64,000 nt of DNA from Brachybacterium vulturis. Lineage in GTDB: Bacteria; Actinomycetota; Actinomycetes; Actinomycetales; Dermabacteraceae. How positions within the stretch are numbered: the stretch's first letter is position 1; each line of letters begins with the position of its first letter. The notes beneath the pieces were generated by a model, which was given only the letters and a program-made list of their open reading frames with translations, was not told the origin of the DNA and searched no databases. Shown one piece after another: positions 50,070 through 57,923 of this stretch. A program made the translations under genes and the position numbers. The stretch is taken from positions 1,054,001 to 1,118,000 of the forward strand of contig NZ_CP023563.1 of assembly GCF_002407185.1 (NCBI RefSeq). The letters are read 5' to 3'.

Positions 50070-51599
50070 ATGATGACCCACCCTCTCGACCCCGCCGACC
50101 GCCGGTTCGCCGCCCTGCCGGTGCACCCCGGGAAGATCATCGCGGTGCACCTGGCCTACGCCTCGCGCGCCGATCAGCGCGGCCGCCGCCCCGCCGCCCC
50201 CTCCTACTTCCTCAAGCCCGGCAGCTCCGTGGCCGGCACCGGGGGCACCCTGGAGCGCCCCGCCGGCACCGAGCTGCTCGCCTTCGAGGGCGAGATCGCT
50301 CTCGTGATCGGCACCCCCGCCCGCCACGTGAGCCTCGCGCAGGCCTGGGACCACGTGGGCTGGGTGACCGCCGCCAACGACTTCGGGGTCTACGACCTGC
50401 GCAGCAACGACAAGGGCTCGAACCTGCGCAACAAGGGCGTGGACGGCTTCACCCCGCTCGGGCCGGAGCTGCTGGATGCCCGCACCCTCGACCCCGCCGC
50501 CCTGCGCGTGCGCACCTGGGTCGACGGCGAGCTCGCGCAGGAGGACACCACCGATACCCTGCTCTTCCCGCTGGCCCAGTTCGTCGCGGACCTCTCCCAG
50601 CACCTCACCCTCGAGCGCGGCGACGTGATCCTCACCGGCACCCCGGCCGGCTCCTCCGTCGTCGGCCCCGGCACCATGGTGGAGGTGGAGGTCGACGCCC
50701 CCACCGCTCCCGGCGCCCCCACCTCGGGCCGCCTGCGCACCACCATCGCGCAGAGCCACGTGCCCTTCGATCCCGCGCTCGGCTCGCTGCCCGCGGTCGA
50801 CGACACCCAGCGGGAGGAGGCCTGGGGCTCCCGCGAGGCCGCCGGTCTGCCCCCGGTCGTGGGGGAGGCCGATGCCGCCGCCGCCGGCGGCCGCGAGCGC
50901 TTCGTGCTCAGCCCCGCCCAGCGGGAGAAGCTGGAGGCGGCCCCGGTCGCCGGGCTCAGCGCCGCCCTGCGCAAGCGCGGCCTGCACCACTGCCTCCTGG
51001 ACGGGCTCCGCCCGATGCATCCCGAGCGCAAGCTCATCGGCACCGCGACGACCCTCCGCTTCGTCCCCGCCCGCGAGGACCTGTTCACCGCCCACGGCGG
51101 CGGGTTCAACACCCAGAAGCAGGTCTTCGACAGCGTCGGCGAGGGCGAGGTCATCGTCATCGAGGCCCGCGGCGACGCCGGCGCCGGCACCCTCGGCGAC
51201 ATCCTCGCGCTGCGCGCCCTGCACCGCGGCGCCGCCGGGGTCGTCACCGATGGCGCCATCCGCGACTACGAGGCGGTCGCCGAGATCGGCCTGACCGCCT
51301 TCTCCGCCGGGGCCCACCCCTCCGTGCTGGGCCGCAGGCACGTCCCCTGGGACCGTGACGTGGCCGTCGCCTGCGGCGGCGCGACCGTGCTGCCGGGAGA
51401 CGTGATCGTCGGCGACTCCGACGGACTGGTCGTCATCCCCCCGGCCGTGCTCGACGAGATCGTCGAGGCGACCCTCGAGAACGAGGAGCGCGATGAGTGG
51501 ATCGCCGCGCGCATCGCCGAGGGCGAGGCGATCGAGGGGCTGTTCCCGATGAACGAGGCCTGGAAGGCGCGGTACGCGGCATGGCGACGCGAGCGCTGA
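50070..51599 (+). CDS. FAH-domain / RraA-like domain fusion (HpaG-like decarboxylase/isomerase)
   Basis: The 509-residue protein joins two enzymes. Residues 15-250 are a fumarylacetoacetate-hydrolase domain with metal-site FEGEIALVIG, NDFGVYDL, KGVDGFTPLG and ILTGTPAG. Residues 285-495 are an RraA-like aldolase/decarboxylase with LGDILALRAL and DGAIRDYEA (D394, R398, D399), the catalytic signature of pyruvate-aldolase/oxaloacetate decarboxylases. E. coli HpaG instead has two FAH domains. Here one FAH domain plus RraA presumably covers decarboxylation and isomerisation of 5-oxopent-3-ene-1,2,5-tricarboxylate. GAGGAG stands before two adjacent ATGs; the second, 3 bases on, may be used. It heads the catabolic operon. 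Confidence 0.85.
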   Translation: MMTHPLDPADRRFAALPVHPGKIIAVHLAYASRADQRGRRPAAPSYFLKPGSSVAGTGGTLERPAGTELLAFEGEIALVIGTPARHVSLAQAWDHVGWVTAANDFGVYDLRSNDKGSNLRNKGVDGFTPLGPELLDARTLDPAALRVRTWVDGELAQEDTTDTLLFPLAQFVADLSQHLTLERGDVILTGTPAGSSVVGPGTMVEVEVDAPTAPGAPTSGRLRTTIAQSHVPFDPALGSLPAVDDTQREEAWGSREAAGLPPVVGEADAAAAGGRERFVLSPAQREKLEAAPVAGLSAALRKRGLHHCLLDGLRPMHPERKLIGTATTLRFVPAREDLFTAHGGGFNTQKQVFDSVGEGEVIVIEARGDAGAGTLGDILALRALHRGAAGVVTDGAIRDYEAVAEIGLTAFSAGAHPSVLGRRHVPWDRDVAVACGGATVLPGDVIVGDSDGLVVIPPAVLDEIVEATLENEERDEWIAARIAEGEAIEGLFPMNEAWKARYAAWRRER

Positions 51600-52288
51600 G
51601 CGAGCGGGCCACCGCCCCGACGGTGAGCAAGTCTCAGCAGGCCTACGACTGGCTGCGGGAGCGGATCCTGCGCCAGGAGTTCACCCCGGGCTACCGCCTG
51701 GTGCTCTCCGCGATCGGGAAGGAGCTCGGCATGAGCGTGGTCCCGGTCCGCGAGGCGGTGCGCCGGCTCGAGGCCGAGGGCCTGGTGGTGTTCGAGCGCA
51801 ACATCGGCGCCCGCGTCGGCATGATCGACCGCACCGGCTACGAGGAGGCGATGGACGCCCTGGCCGTGCTCGAATCCGCCGCGATCAGCCGCGCCGCCGC
51901 CCACCTCGACGCCGCGACCCTGCGCCGGGCCCGCGAGCTCAACGAGGTGATGCGGGGCAGCCTGGAGCACTTCGACGCGCACATGTTCACGGCGCTGAAC
52001 CAGCAGTTCCACGCCCTGCTCTACCGGGCCTGCCCCAACCAGCACCTGGTGGACCTCACCGAGGCCGAATGGTCCCGGCTGGGCCACCTGCGGGACTCCA
52101 CCTTCACCTTCATCCCGGGCCGTGCCCCGGAGTCCGTCCGCGAGCACGAGCACATCCTCGGCCTCATCGAAGCCGGGGCCGCACCGGACGGCGTCGAGCA
52201 CGCCTGCCGCATGCACCGGGGCCGCACCCTGTCCGCCTACCTCGACCTGGGGGAGCCCGGCGCCCCGACCTCGCCGTCGACGCCGTGA
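51581..52288 (+). CDS. GntR-family (FadR/FCD subtype) regulator of the catabolic cluster
   Basis: The 235-residue protein has a winged helix at about 18-80 (AYDWLRERILRQEFTPGYRL, VVPVREAVRRLEAEGLV) and an FCD ligand domain with FHALLYRACPN and REHEHILGLI, including the His ligands usual for a metal-anchored acid effector. Its ATG lies 19 bases inside the end of the FAH-RraA gene. Sitting within the pathway operon, it is the obvious controller of it. GntR proteins recognise GTxxAC dyads, and CGTATACG occurs before three promoters here. The effector is probably a pathway acid. Confidence 0.9.
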   Translation: MATRALSERATAPTVSKSQQAYDWLRERILRQEFTPGYRLVLSAIGKELGMSVVPVREAVRRLEAEGLVVFERNIGARVGMIDRTGYEEAMDALAVLESAAISRAAAHLDAATLRRARELNEVMRGSLEHFDAHMFTALNQQFHALLYRACPNQHLVDLTEAEWSRLGHLRDSTFTFIPGRAPESVREHEHILGLIEAGAAPDGVEHACRMHRGRTLSAYLDLGEPGAPTSPSTP

Positions 52289-52341
52289 CCCCGTCGGCCC
52301 CCGCACCCGACCCCGACACCACCCACCGAGCAAGGAGCATC

Positions 52342-53853
52342 ATGGCCATCCCCGCCGCCACCAAGCCCGCGAACCTGCCCTCGAAGATCCAGCACTTCAT
52401 CGGCGGCGCGCACGTCGACTCCCTCGACGGCGACACCTTCGACGTGCTCGACCCGGTCTCCAACCAGCCCTACCTGCAGGCGGCCTCCGGCAAGGTCGCC
52501 GACATCGACGCCGCCGTCACCGCCGCGAAGGACGCCTTCGAGACCGGCCCCTGGCCGCAGATGCTGCCCCGCGAGCGCTCGCGGATCCTGAACCGGATCG
52601 CCGACGTCGTCGAGTCCCGCGGCGAGGAGCTCGCCGCGATGGAGTGCTTCGACACCGGACTGCCGATCACCCAGGCCCTCGGCCAGGCGCGCCGCGCCGC
52701 CGAGAACTTCCGCTTCTTCGCGGACCTGATCGTGGCCCAGCACGACGACGCCTTCAAGGTGCCCGGCCGGCAGGCCAACTACGTCAACCGCAAGCCGATC
52801 GGCGTCGCGGGCCTGATCACGCCGTGGAACACCCCGTTCATGCTGGAGTCCTGGAAGCTCGCGCCCGCGCTCGCCACCGGCAACACCCTGGTGCTCAAGC
52901 CCGCCGAGTTCACGCCGCTGTCGGCCTCGCTGTGGCCCGGCATCTTCGAGGAGGCCGGGGTCCCGGCGGGCGTGGTCAACATCGTCCACGGCTTCGGCGA
53001 GGAGGGATACGCCGGCGACTCGCTGGTCAAGCATCCCGACGTCCCGCTGATCTCCTTCACCGGCGAGTCCGGCACCGGCAAGCTCATCTTCGCCAACGCC
53101 GCGCCCTGGCTGAAGGGCCTCTCGATGGAGCTCGGCGGCAAGTCCCCGGCCATCGTCTTCGCCGATGCGGACCTCGACGCCGCCATCGACGCGACCGTCT
53201 TCGGGGTCTTCTCCCTGAACGGGGAGCGCTGCACCGCCGGCTCGCGGATCCTGGTGGAGCGCAGCATCTACGACGAGTTCGTCGAGCGCTACTCCGCCCA
53301 GGCCGACCGCGTGAAGGTGGGCCTGCCCGAGGACCCGGCCACCGAGGTGGGCGCGATCGTGCACCCCGAGCACTACGAGAAGGTCATGAGCTACGTGGAG
53401 CTCGGGAAGCAGGAGGCCCGCCTGACCGCCGGCGGTGGCCGCCCCGAGGAGTTCCCCGAGGGCAACTTCGTGCGGCCCACCGTCTTCGCCGACGTCGCCC
53501 CGGACGCCCGGATCTTCCAGGAGGAGATCTTCGGCCCGGTGGTGGCGATCACCCCCTTCGACACCGACGAGGAGGCGCTCGAGCTGGCGAACAATACCAA
53601 GTACGGGCTCGCCGCCTACATCTGGACCAACGACCTCAAGCGGTCGCACAACTTCGCGCAGAACGTCGAGGCCGGCATGGTCTGGCTGAACTCCAACAAC
53701 GTGCGCGACCTGCGCACCCCCTTCGGCGGGGTGAAGGCCTCCGGTCTGGGTCACGAGGGCGGCTACCGCTCGATCGACTTCTACACCGACCAGCAGGCCG
53801 TGCACATCAACCTCGGCGAGGTCCACAACCCCGTCTTCGGCAAGGCCGACTGA
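52342..53853 (+). CDS. hpaE: 5-carboxymethyl-2-hydroxymuconate-semialdehyde dehydrogenase
   Basis: The 503-residue aldehyde dehydrogenase has PWNTPFMLESWKLAPALATG, MELGGKSPAIVF with the Glu, and the catalytic Cys in LNGERCTAGSR. Its sequence pattern and its place directly before the ring-cleavage dioxygenase gene identify it as HpaE, which oxidises the ring-cleavage semialdehyde to 5-carboxymethyl-2-hydroxymuconate with NAD+. AAGGAG stands 6 bases before the ATG. It follows the GntR gene by 53 bases. Confidence 0.92.
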   Translation: MAIPAATKPANLPSKIQHFIGGAHVDSLDGDTFDVLDPVSNQPYLQAASGKVADIDAAVTAAKDAFETGPWPQMLPRERSRILNRIADVVESRGEELAAMECFDTGLPITQALGQARRAAENFRFFADLIVAQHDDAFKVPGRQANYVNRKPIGVAGLITPWNTPFMLESWKLAPALATGNTLVLKPAEFTPLSASLWPGIFEEAGVPAGVVNIVHGFGEEGYAGDSLVKHPDVPLISFTGESGTGKLIFANAAPWLKGLSMELGGKSPAIVFADADLDAAIDATVFGVFSLNGERCTAGSRILVERSIYDEFVERYSAQADRVKVGLPEDPATEVGAIVHPEHYEKVMSYVELGKQEARLTAGGGRPEEFPEGNFVRPTVFADVAPDARIFQEEIFGPVVAITPFDTDEEALELANNTKYGLAAYIWTNDLKRSHNFAQNVEAGMVWLNSNNVRDLRTPFGGVKASGLGHEGGYRSIDFYTDQQAVHINLGEVHNPVFGKAD

Positions 53854-53896
53854 CCTCGCACCGACCCACCCGCTTCTGAGAGGCAAGGACGCCACC

Positions 53897-55018
53897 ATGA
53901 CCACCCCGTCGACCCCCACCGCCACCGACCGGATCCCCACCCCGAAGTCCCCGCCGCCGGACATCCTGCGCTGCGCCTACATGGAGCTCGTGGTCACCGA
54001 CCTGGCCGTCTCCCGTGACTTCTACGTGGACGTGCTGGGCCTGGTGGTCACCGAGGAGGACGACTCCACCGTCCACCTGCGCAGCTTCGAGGAGTTCATC
54101 CACCACAACCTGGTGCTGCGCCAGGGGGACGTGGCCGCCGTCGCCGCCTTCTCCTACCGGGTCCGCTCTCCCGAGGAGCTGGACGTCGCCGTCGCCTTCT
54201 ACGAGGAGCTGGGCTGCCGCGTCGAACGCCGCCCGGAGGGCTTCACCAAGGGCATCGGCGACTCGGTGCGGGTCCAGGACCCGCTGGGCTTCCCCTACGA
54301 GTTCTTCTTCGACGTCGAGCACGTGGAGCGCCTGGCCTGGCGCTATGACCTGCAGGGCCCCGGGGCGCTGGTGCGCCTGGACCACTTCAACCAGGTCACC
54401 CCCGACGTGCCGAAGGCGGTCGCGTACATGGAGGACCTCGGCTTCCGGGTCACCGAGGACATCCAGGACCAGGCCGGCACCACCTACGCCGCCTGGATGC
54501 GGCGCAAGCCCACCGTGCACGACACCGCCATGACCGGCGGCGACGGCCCGCGGATGCACCACGTCGCCTTCGCCACCCACGAGAAGCACAACATCCTCGC
54601 CATCTGCGACAAGCTCGGTGCGCTGCGCCGGAGCGATGCCATCGAGCGCGGCCCCGGCCGTCACGGCGTCTCCAACGCCTTCTACCTCTACCTGCGTGAC
54701 CCCGACGGCCACCGGGTGGAGATCTACACCCAGGACTACTACACCGGCGACCCCGACAACCCCGTGGTGACCTGGGACGTCCACGACAACCAGCGTCGCG
54801 ACTGGTGGGGCACCCCGGTGGTCCCCTCCTGGTACACCGACGCCTCACTGGTCCTGGACCTCGACGGCAACCCCCAGCCCGTCCTGGAGCGCACCGACGC
54901 CTCGGAGATGGCCCAGACCATCGGCGCCGACGGCTTCTCCTTCACCCGCGAGGGTGATGCGGCGGAGGAGCTGCCCGAATGGAAGCAGGGCGAGTACAAG
55001 CTGGGCCACCAGCTCTGA
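53897..55018 (+). CDS. hpaD: Homoprotocatechuate 2,3-dioxygenase
   Basis: The 373-residue protein is an extradiol dioxygenase of the vicinal-oxygen-chelate type. Its metal ligands H163 (RLDHFNQ), H222 (RMHHVAFATHEKHN) and E275 (GHRVEIYTQDYYTGDPD) and second-sphere H208 keep a constant 8-residue offset from the Brevibacterium fuscum enzyme (H155, H214, E267, H200). It opens the ring of 3,4-dihydroxyphenylacetate. AGAGGCAAGGA lies upstream of the ATG. This is the best-identified enzyme of the cluster and fixes the pathway. Confidence 0.95.
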   Translation: MTTPSTPTATDRIPTPKSPPPDILRCAYMELVVTDLAVSRDFYVDVLGLVVTEEDDSTVHLRSFEEFIHHNLVLRQGDVAAVAAFSYRVRSPEELDVAVAFYEELGCRVERRPEGFTKGIGDSVRVQDPLGFPYEFFFDVEHVERLAWRYDLQGPGALVRLDHFNQVTPDVPKAVAYMEDLGFRVTEDIQDQAGTTYAAWMRRKPTVHDTAMTGGDGPRMHHVAFATHEKHNILAICDKLGALRRSDAIERGPGRHGVSNAFYLYLRDPDGHRVEIYTQDYYTGDPDNPVVTWDVHDNQRRDWWGTPVVPSWYTDASLVLDLDGNPQPVLERTDASEMAQTIGADGFSFTREGDAAEELPEWKQGEYKLGHQL

Positions 55019-55030
55019 GAGGCTGAGGAT

Positions 55031-55819
55031 ATGACGCTCCCGGAGACCACCCTGGACGCCCTGGCGGACGAGCTCGCCGAGGCCGGACGCACCCGCACCC
55101 TGATCCCGCGGATCACGGCGCGCCACCCCGAGGCCACGATCGAGGACTCCTACGCGATCCAGGGCCGCTGGCGGGACCGCGAGCTCGCCCGCGGGCGACG
55201 TCTCGTGGGCCGCAAGATCGGCCTGACCTCGAAGGCGATGCAGGCCGCGACCGGCATCACCGAACCGGACTACGGGGTCATGTTCGACGACACCGTGGTG
55301 GACACGGGGTCGGTGCTCGAGTTCGACCGCTTCACCAACGTGCGCATCGAGGTCGAGCTCGCCTTCGTGCTCTCAGCGCCGCTGGAGGGACCGGGATGCA
55401 CGCTCTTCGACGTGCTGCGGGCGACGGAGTACGTCACCCCCGCCCTCGAGGTGCTCGACGCGCACGTCGAACTCGAGGGTCGCACCATCGTGGACACCAT
55501 CGCCGACAACGCCGCCTACGGGGCGATGGTGCTGGGCGGGAACCCGGTGCGACCGCACGACAGGGACCTGCGCTGGGCCTCCGCGCTGCTGCACCGCAAC
55601 GAGACCATCGAGGAGACCGGGGTCGCCGCCGGGGTGCTCGGCCACCCGGGCCGCGGCGTCGCCTGGCTGGCGAACAAGCTCGCCCAGCACGGCGAGCGGC
55701 TCGAGGCCGGGGAGATCATCCTCTCCGGCTCCTTCACCCGCCCGGTATGGATCGAGCGCGGGGACACCGTCCTGGCCGACTACGGAGAACTGGGGAGCAT
55801 CTCATGCCGCTTCACCTGA
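55031..55819 (+). CDS. hpaH: 2-oxohept-4-ene-1,7-dioate hydratase
   Basis: The 262-residue protein belongs to the FAH-like hydratase family, with metal-binding Glu residues E107 and E109 (RIEVELAFVL) and E140 (PALEVLDAHVE), one residue offset from E. coli HpaH. LVGRKIGLTSKAM and NAAYGAMVLGG are further family motifs. It hydrates the dioate that the HpaG-like enzyme makes. The gene starts 12 bases after hpaD and overlaps hpaI by 16 bases. Confidence 0.92.
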   Translation: MTLPETTLDALADELAEAGRTRTLIPRITARHPEATIEDSYAIQGRWRDRELARGRRLVGRKIGLTSKAMQAATGITEPDYGVMFDDTVVDTGSVLEFDRFTNVRIEVELAFVLSAPLEGPGCTLFDVLRATEYVTPALEVLDAHVELEGRTIVDTIADNAAYGAMVLGGNPVRPHDRDLRWASALLHRNETIEETGVAAGVLGHPGRGVAWLANKLAQHGERLEAGEIILSGSFTRPVWIERGDTVLADYGELGSISCRFT

Positions 55820-56643
55820 GGAAGACCTTCCGCGAGGACCTCGCACAGCAGCGCGGGACGAGGGAGCAGCGCGGGGCTGCGCAGTCCCGCCCGCTGGCCG
55901 GGATGTGGCTGTGCAGCGGCAGCCCGGTGGCCGCCGAGATCGCCGCCGGCTCCGGCCTGGACTGGCTGCTGCTGGACATGGAGCACTCCCCGGTCACCCT
56001 GAGCTCGCTGCTCGCCCAGCTGCAGGCGATCGCCGCCTACCCGATCACCCCGATGGTGCGGATCCCCGTCGGGGACACGGTCATCATCAAGCAGGTGCTC
56101 GACCTCGGTGCCCAGAACCTGCTGGTGCCGATGGTCTCCACCGCCGAGCAGGCCCGGGCGATGGTCGAGGCCGTGCACTACCCGCCGCGGGGGCGCCGCG
56201 GGGTGGGCTCGGCGCTGTCGCGCTCGGCCCGCTGGAACCGGGTGGAGGGCTATCTGGGCGATGCCGCCCAGCATGTGGCGCTGTTCGTGCAGATCGAGTC
56301 CGCCGAGGCGGTGGAGAACATCGAGGAGATCCTCGCGGTCGACGGGATCGACGGGATCTTCGTGGGCCCCTCCGACCTCTCCGCCTCGATGGGACTGCTC
56401 GGCCAGCAGTCCCATCCCGACGTGGTCGCCGCCGTGCGCCGCTGCATCGCGGCGGCCGGAGCCGCGGGGGTCCCCGCGGGCGTCAACGCCTTCGACCCCG
56501 CCGTCGCCCGCGGCTACGTCGAGGACGGCGTCGACTTCCTGCTGGTCGGAGCCGATGTCTCGCTGCTCGCGCGCGGCTCGGAGGCACTCGCGGCCCAGTG
56601 GGGGCCGACGGAGCACGACGAATCCGGACGGGCGTCATACTGA
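55804..56643 (+). CDS. hpaI: 4-hydroxy-2-oxoheptanedioate aldolase
   Basis: The 279-residue class II aldolase keeps the E. coli HpaI active site at a fixed 16-residue offset: H61 (LDMEHSP), R86 (PMVRIPVG), E165 (VQIESAEA) and D191 (VGPSDLSASMG). It splits 4-hydroxy-2-oxoheptanedioate into pyruvate and succinic semialdehyde. It has an extra basic/Gln-rich N-terminal segment (KTFREDLAQQRGTREQRG). It is the last gene of the pathway operon. Confidence 0.93.
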   Translation: MPLHLRKTFREDLAQQRGTREQRGAAQSRPLAGMWLCSGSPVAAEIAAGSGLDWLLLDMEHSPVTLSSLLAQLQAIAAYPITPMVRIPVGDTVIIKQVLDLGAQNLLVPMVSTAEQARAMVEAVHYPPRGRRGVGSALSRSARWNRVEGYLGDAAQHVALFVQIESAEAVENIEEILAVDGIDGIFVGPSDLSASMGLLGQQSHPDVVAAVRRCIAAAGAAGVPAGVNAFDPAVARGYVEDGVDFLLVGADVSLLARGSEALAAQWGPTEHDESGRASY

Positions 56644-56759
56644 GGCGATGCTGAGGTGCGGGAGCTCCCTTTCCCTTCCGGACTCTCCGGACCCTCCCGG
56701 ACCTTCCCGGGCCCGCCCGGCGCTGCGAGGGCAGCGGGACGCAGAAGAGGTGCTGTGCG

Positions 56760-57512
56760 ATGAGTGATGAGGTCCGATTCCCGAGCTCGCTGGGCCCCGA
56801 CCTCGCGGGCGTGCTGGACGTGCCCGAGGAGAGTGCCCGCGGCTGGGGAGTGCTGGTGCACGGATTCACCCTGGGCAAGGACTCCCCGGCAGCGTTCCGG
56901 ATCGCCCGCGGGCTGGCGGCCCAGGGCATCGGGATGCTCCGCTTCGACTGCCTCGGGCTCGGCGAGTCCGAGGGGGAATGGGGCGACGGCTCCTTCACGG
57001 TGAAGGTGGATGACACGGTGCGCGCCGCGGAGTTCCTCGCCGAGCGCGGCACCCCTCCGACCCTCCTCATCGGCCATTCCTGGGGCGGAGCCGCGGCCAT
57101 CGTCGCCGCTCAGCGGATCCCGAGCGTCAAGGCCGTGGTGACGATCGGCGCTCCTGCGGAGCCGGCCGAGGTCGAGCGCCACTACGACTCCGTGGTGGAC
57201 CGGGTGATGGCGGAGGGGACCGCGCCCTGGCTGGTCGGCGGGCGGGAGATGACCCTGAAACGGGACTTCGTCCAGGACGTGCGCGGTGCCGAGCTGATCG
57301 CCCGGGTGCACACGCTGGATCGGCCGCTGCTGGTCATGCACTCCCCGACCGACGCCACGGTCAGCATCGACAACGCGAGCGAGATCTTCCGCGCCGCCGT
57401 GCATCCCCGCAGCTTCATCGCCCTCGAGGGCTCCGATCACCTCCTCACCGCGGACGGCCAGGCCGAGCGTGCCGCCCGGATCATCAGCGCCTGGGCGGAG
57501 CAGTACCTGTAG
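56760..57512 (+). CDS. Alpha/beta hydrolase
   Basis: The 250-residue protein is an alpha/beta hydrolase: VLVHGFTLGKD at the oxyanion strand, nucleophile GHSWGG (about S105), Asp in SPTDATV and His in GSDHLLT. There is no signal peptide or membrane helix. GAGGTG lies about 7 bases before the ATG. It follows hpaI by 116 bases on the same strand but has no evident role in that pathway; an esterase or acyl-peptidase-like function is likely. Confidence 0.9.
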   Translation: MSDEVRFPSSLGPDLAGVLDVPEESARGWGVLVHGFTLGKDSPAAFRIARGLAAQGIGMLRFDCLGLGESEGEWGDGSFTVKVDDTVRAAEFLAERGTPPTLLIGHSWGGAAAIVAAQRIPSVKAVVTIGAPAEPAEVERHYDSVVDRVMAEGTAPWLVGGREMTLKRDFVQDVRGAELIARVHTLDRPLLVMHSPTDATVSIDNASEIFRAAVHPRSFIALEGSDHLLTADGQAERAARIISAWAEQYL

Positions 57513-57520
57513 CTGCCCTG

Positions 57521-57672
57521 CGGGCCGCCGCGTCGCGCCCTCTTGTCTCCCCACCACGCGGGTCGCCGCGTCGCGCCCTCTCGTCTCCCCGCCGCGCGGG
57601 TCGCCGCGCCTCGCGACCTCGTCTCTCCAGCGTGCGGTTCGCCGCGCCGCTCCCTCTCGTCTCCCCGCCGCG
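57521..57672. repeat. Four tandem 38-bp repeats (minisatellite)
   Basis: Units start at 57521, 57559, 57597 and 57635 with an exact 38-base period. The first two differ by only a few bases; the third and fourth have drifted more. A common core is CGGGTCGCCGCG followed by a CTCTCGTCTCCCC segment. There are no spacers, hence not a CRISPR. Confidence 0.93.
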
Positions 57673-57682
57673 ACCTGTGCAT

Positions 57683-57691
57683 TATGGATAA
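57683..57691 (-). other. DnaA-box-like site
   Basis: Read on the minus strand it is TTATCCATA, one base from the consensus TTATCCACA. It lies 69 bases left of the tandem pair of boxes. Confidence 0.4.
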
Positions 57692-57759
57692 CCATCCTGT
57701 GGGGAGGAAAGATCTTTTTCGAGGCTCCACTGAGGGCGTCTCCGAATGGCGTCAGGTAG

Positions 57760-57809
57760 TTGTCCACAATCAATGCGATTCCCGTTATCCACAATCGGCG
57801 CGATCCCTG
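57760..57809 (+). repeat. Two 25-bp tandem repeats each beginning with a DnaA box
   Basis: Unit 1 (57760-57784) begins TTGTCCACAATC, the actinobacterial DnaA-box form. Unit 2 (57785-57809) begins TTATCCACAATC, the exact general consensus. Both continue with a (G)CGAT-CCC-G tail. There are no dnaA or dnaN genes here, so it is not the expected chromosomal origin. It lies 115 bases before the DUF222/HNH frame. Confidence 0.7.
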
Positions 57810-57923
57810 TCGAGTGTCGGGGTGTCTCGATAGAATCGGGGTGTCGGATGGGCATCGGAGCCCGTCGCTCGTGGTTCGCTCGGACAGCGGGCCGACGCGA
57901 GGTAGTCGAGGGGGTGATGGGGC

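Larger units (their letters stand above)
57513..57923. other. Repeat-rich region upstream of the HNH gene
   Basis: The 411 bases start with the 38-bp minisatellite and continue as an abruptly AT-rich segment (about 57680-57840) containing DnaA-box-like sites. No gene is supported in either direction. Frames that cross the minisatellite encode Arg/Ala-rich repeats only. Confidence 0.7.

Noticed and set aside
55804..56643. 2-dehydro-3-deoxyglucarate aldolase (GarL) instead of HpaI
   Set aside because: The families are related, but the gene overlaps hpaH and follows hpaD and hpaE, so HpaI is the better name.
57683..57809. Chromosomal replication origin
   Set aside because: Only two or three DnaA boxes, and no dnaA, dnaN, recF or gyr genes nearby; kept only as an iteron-like finding.
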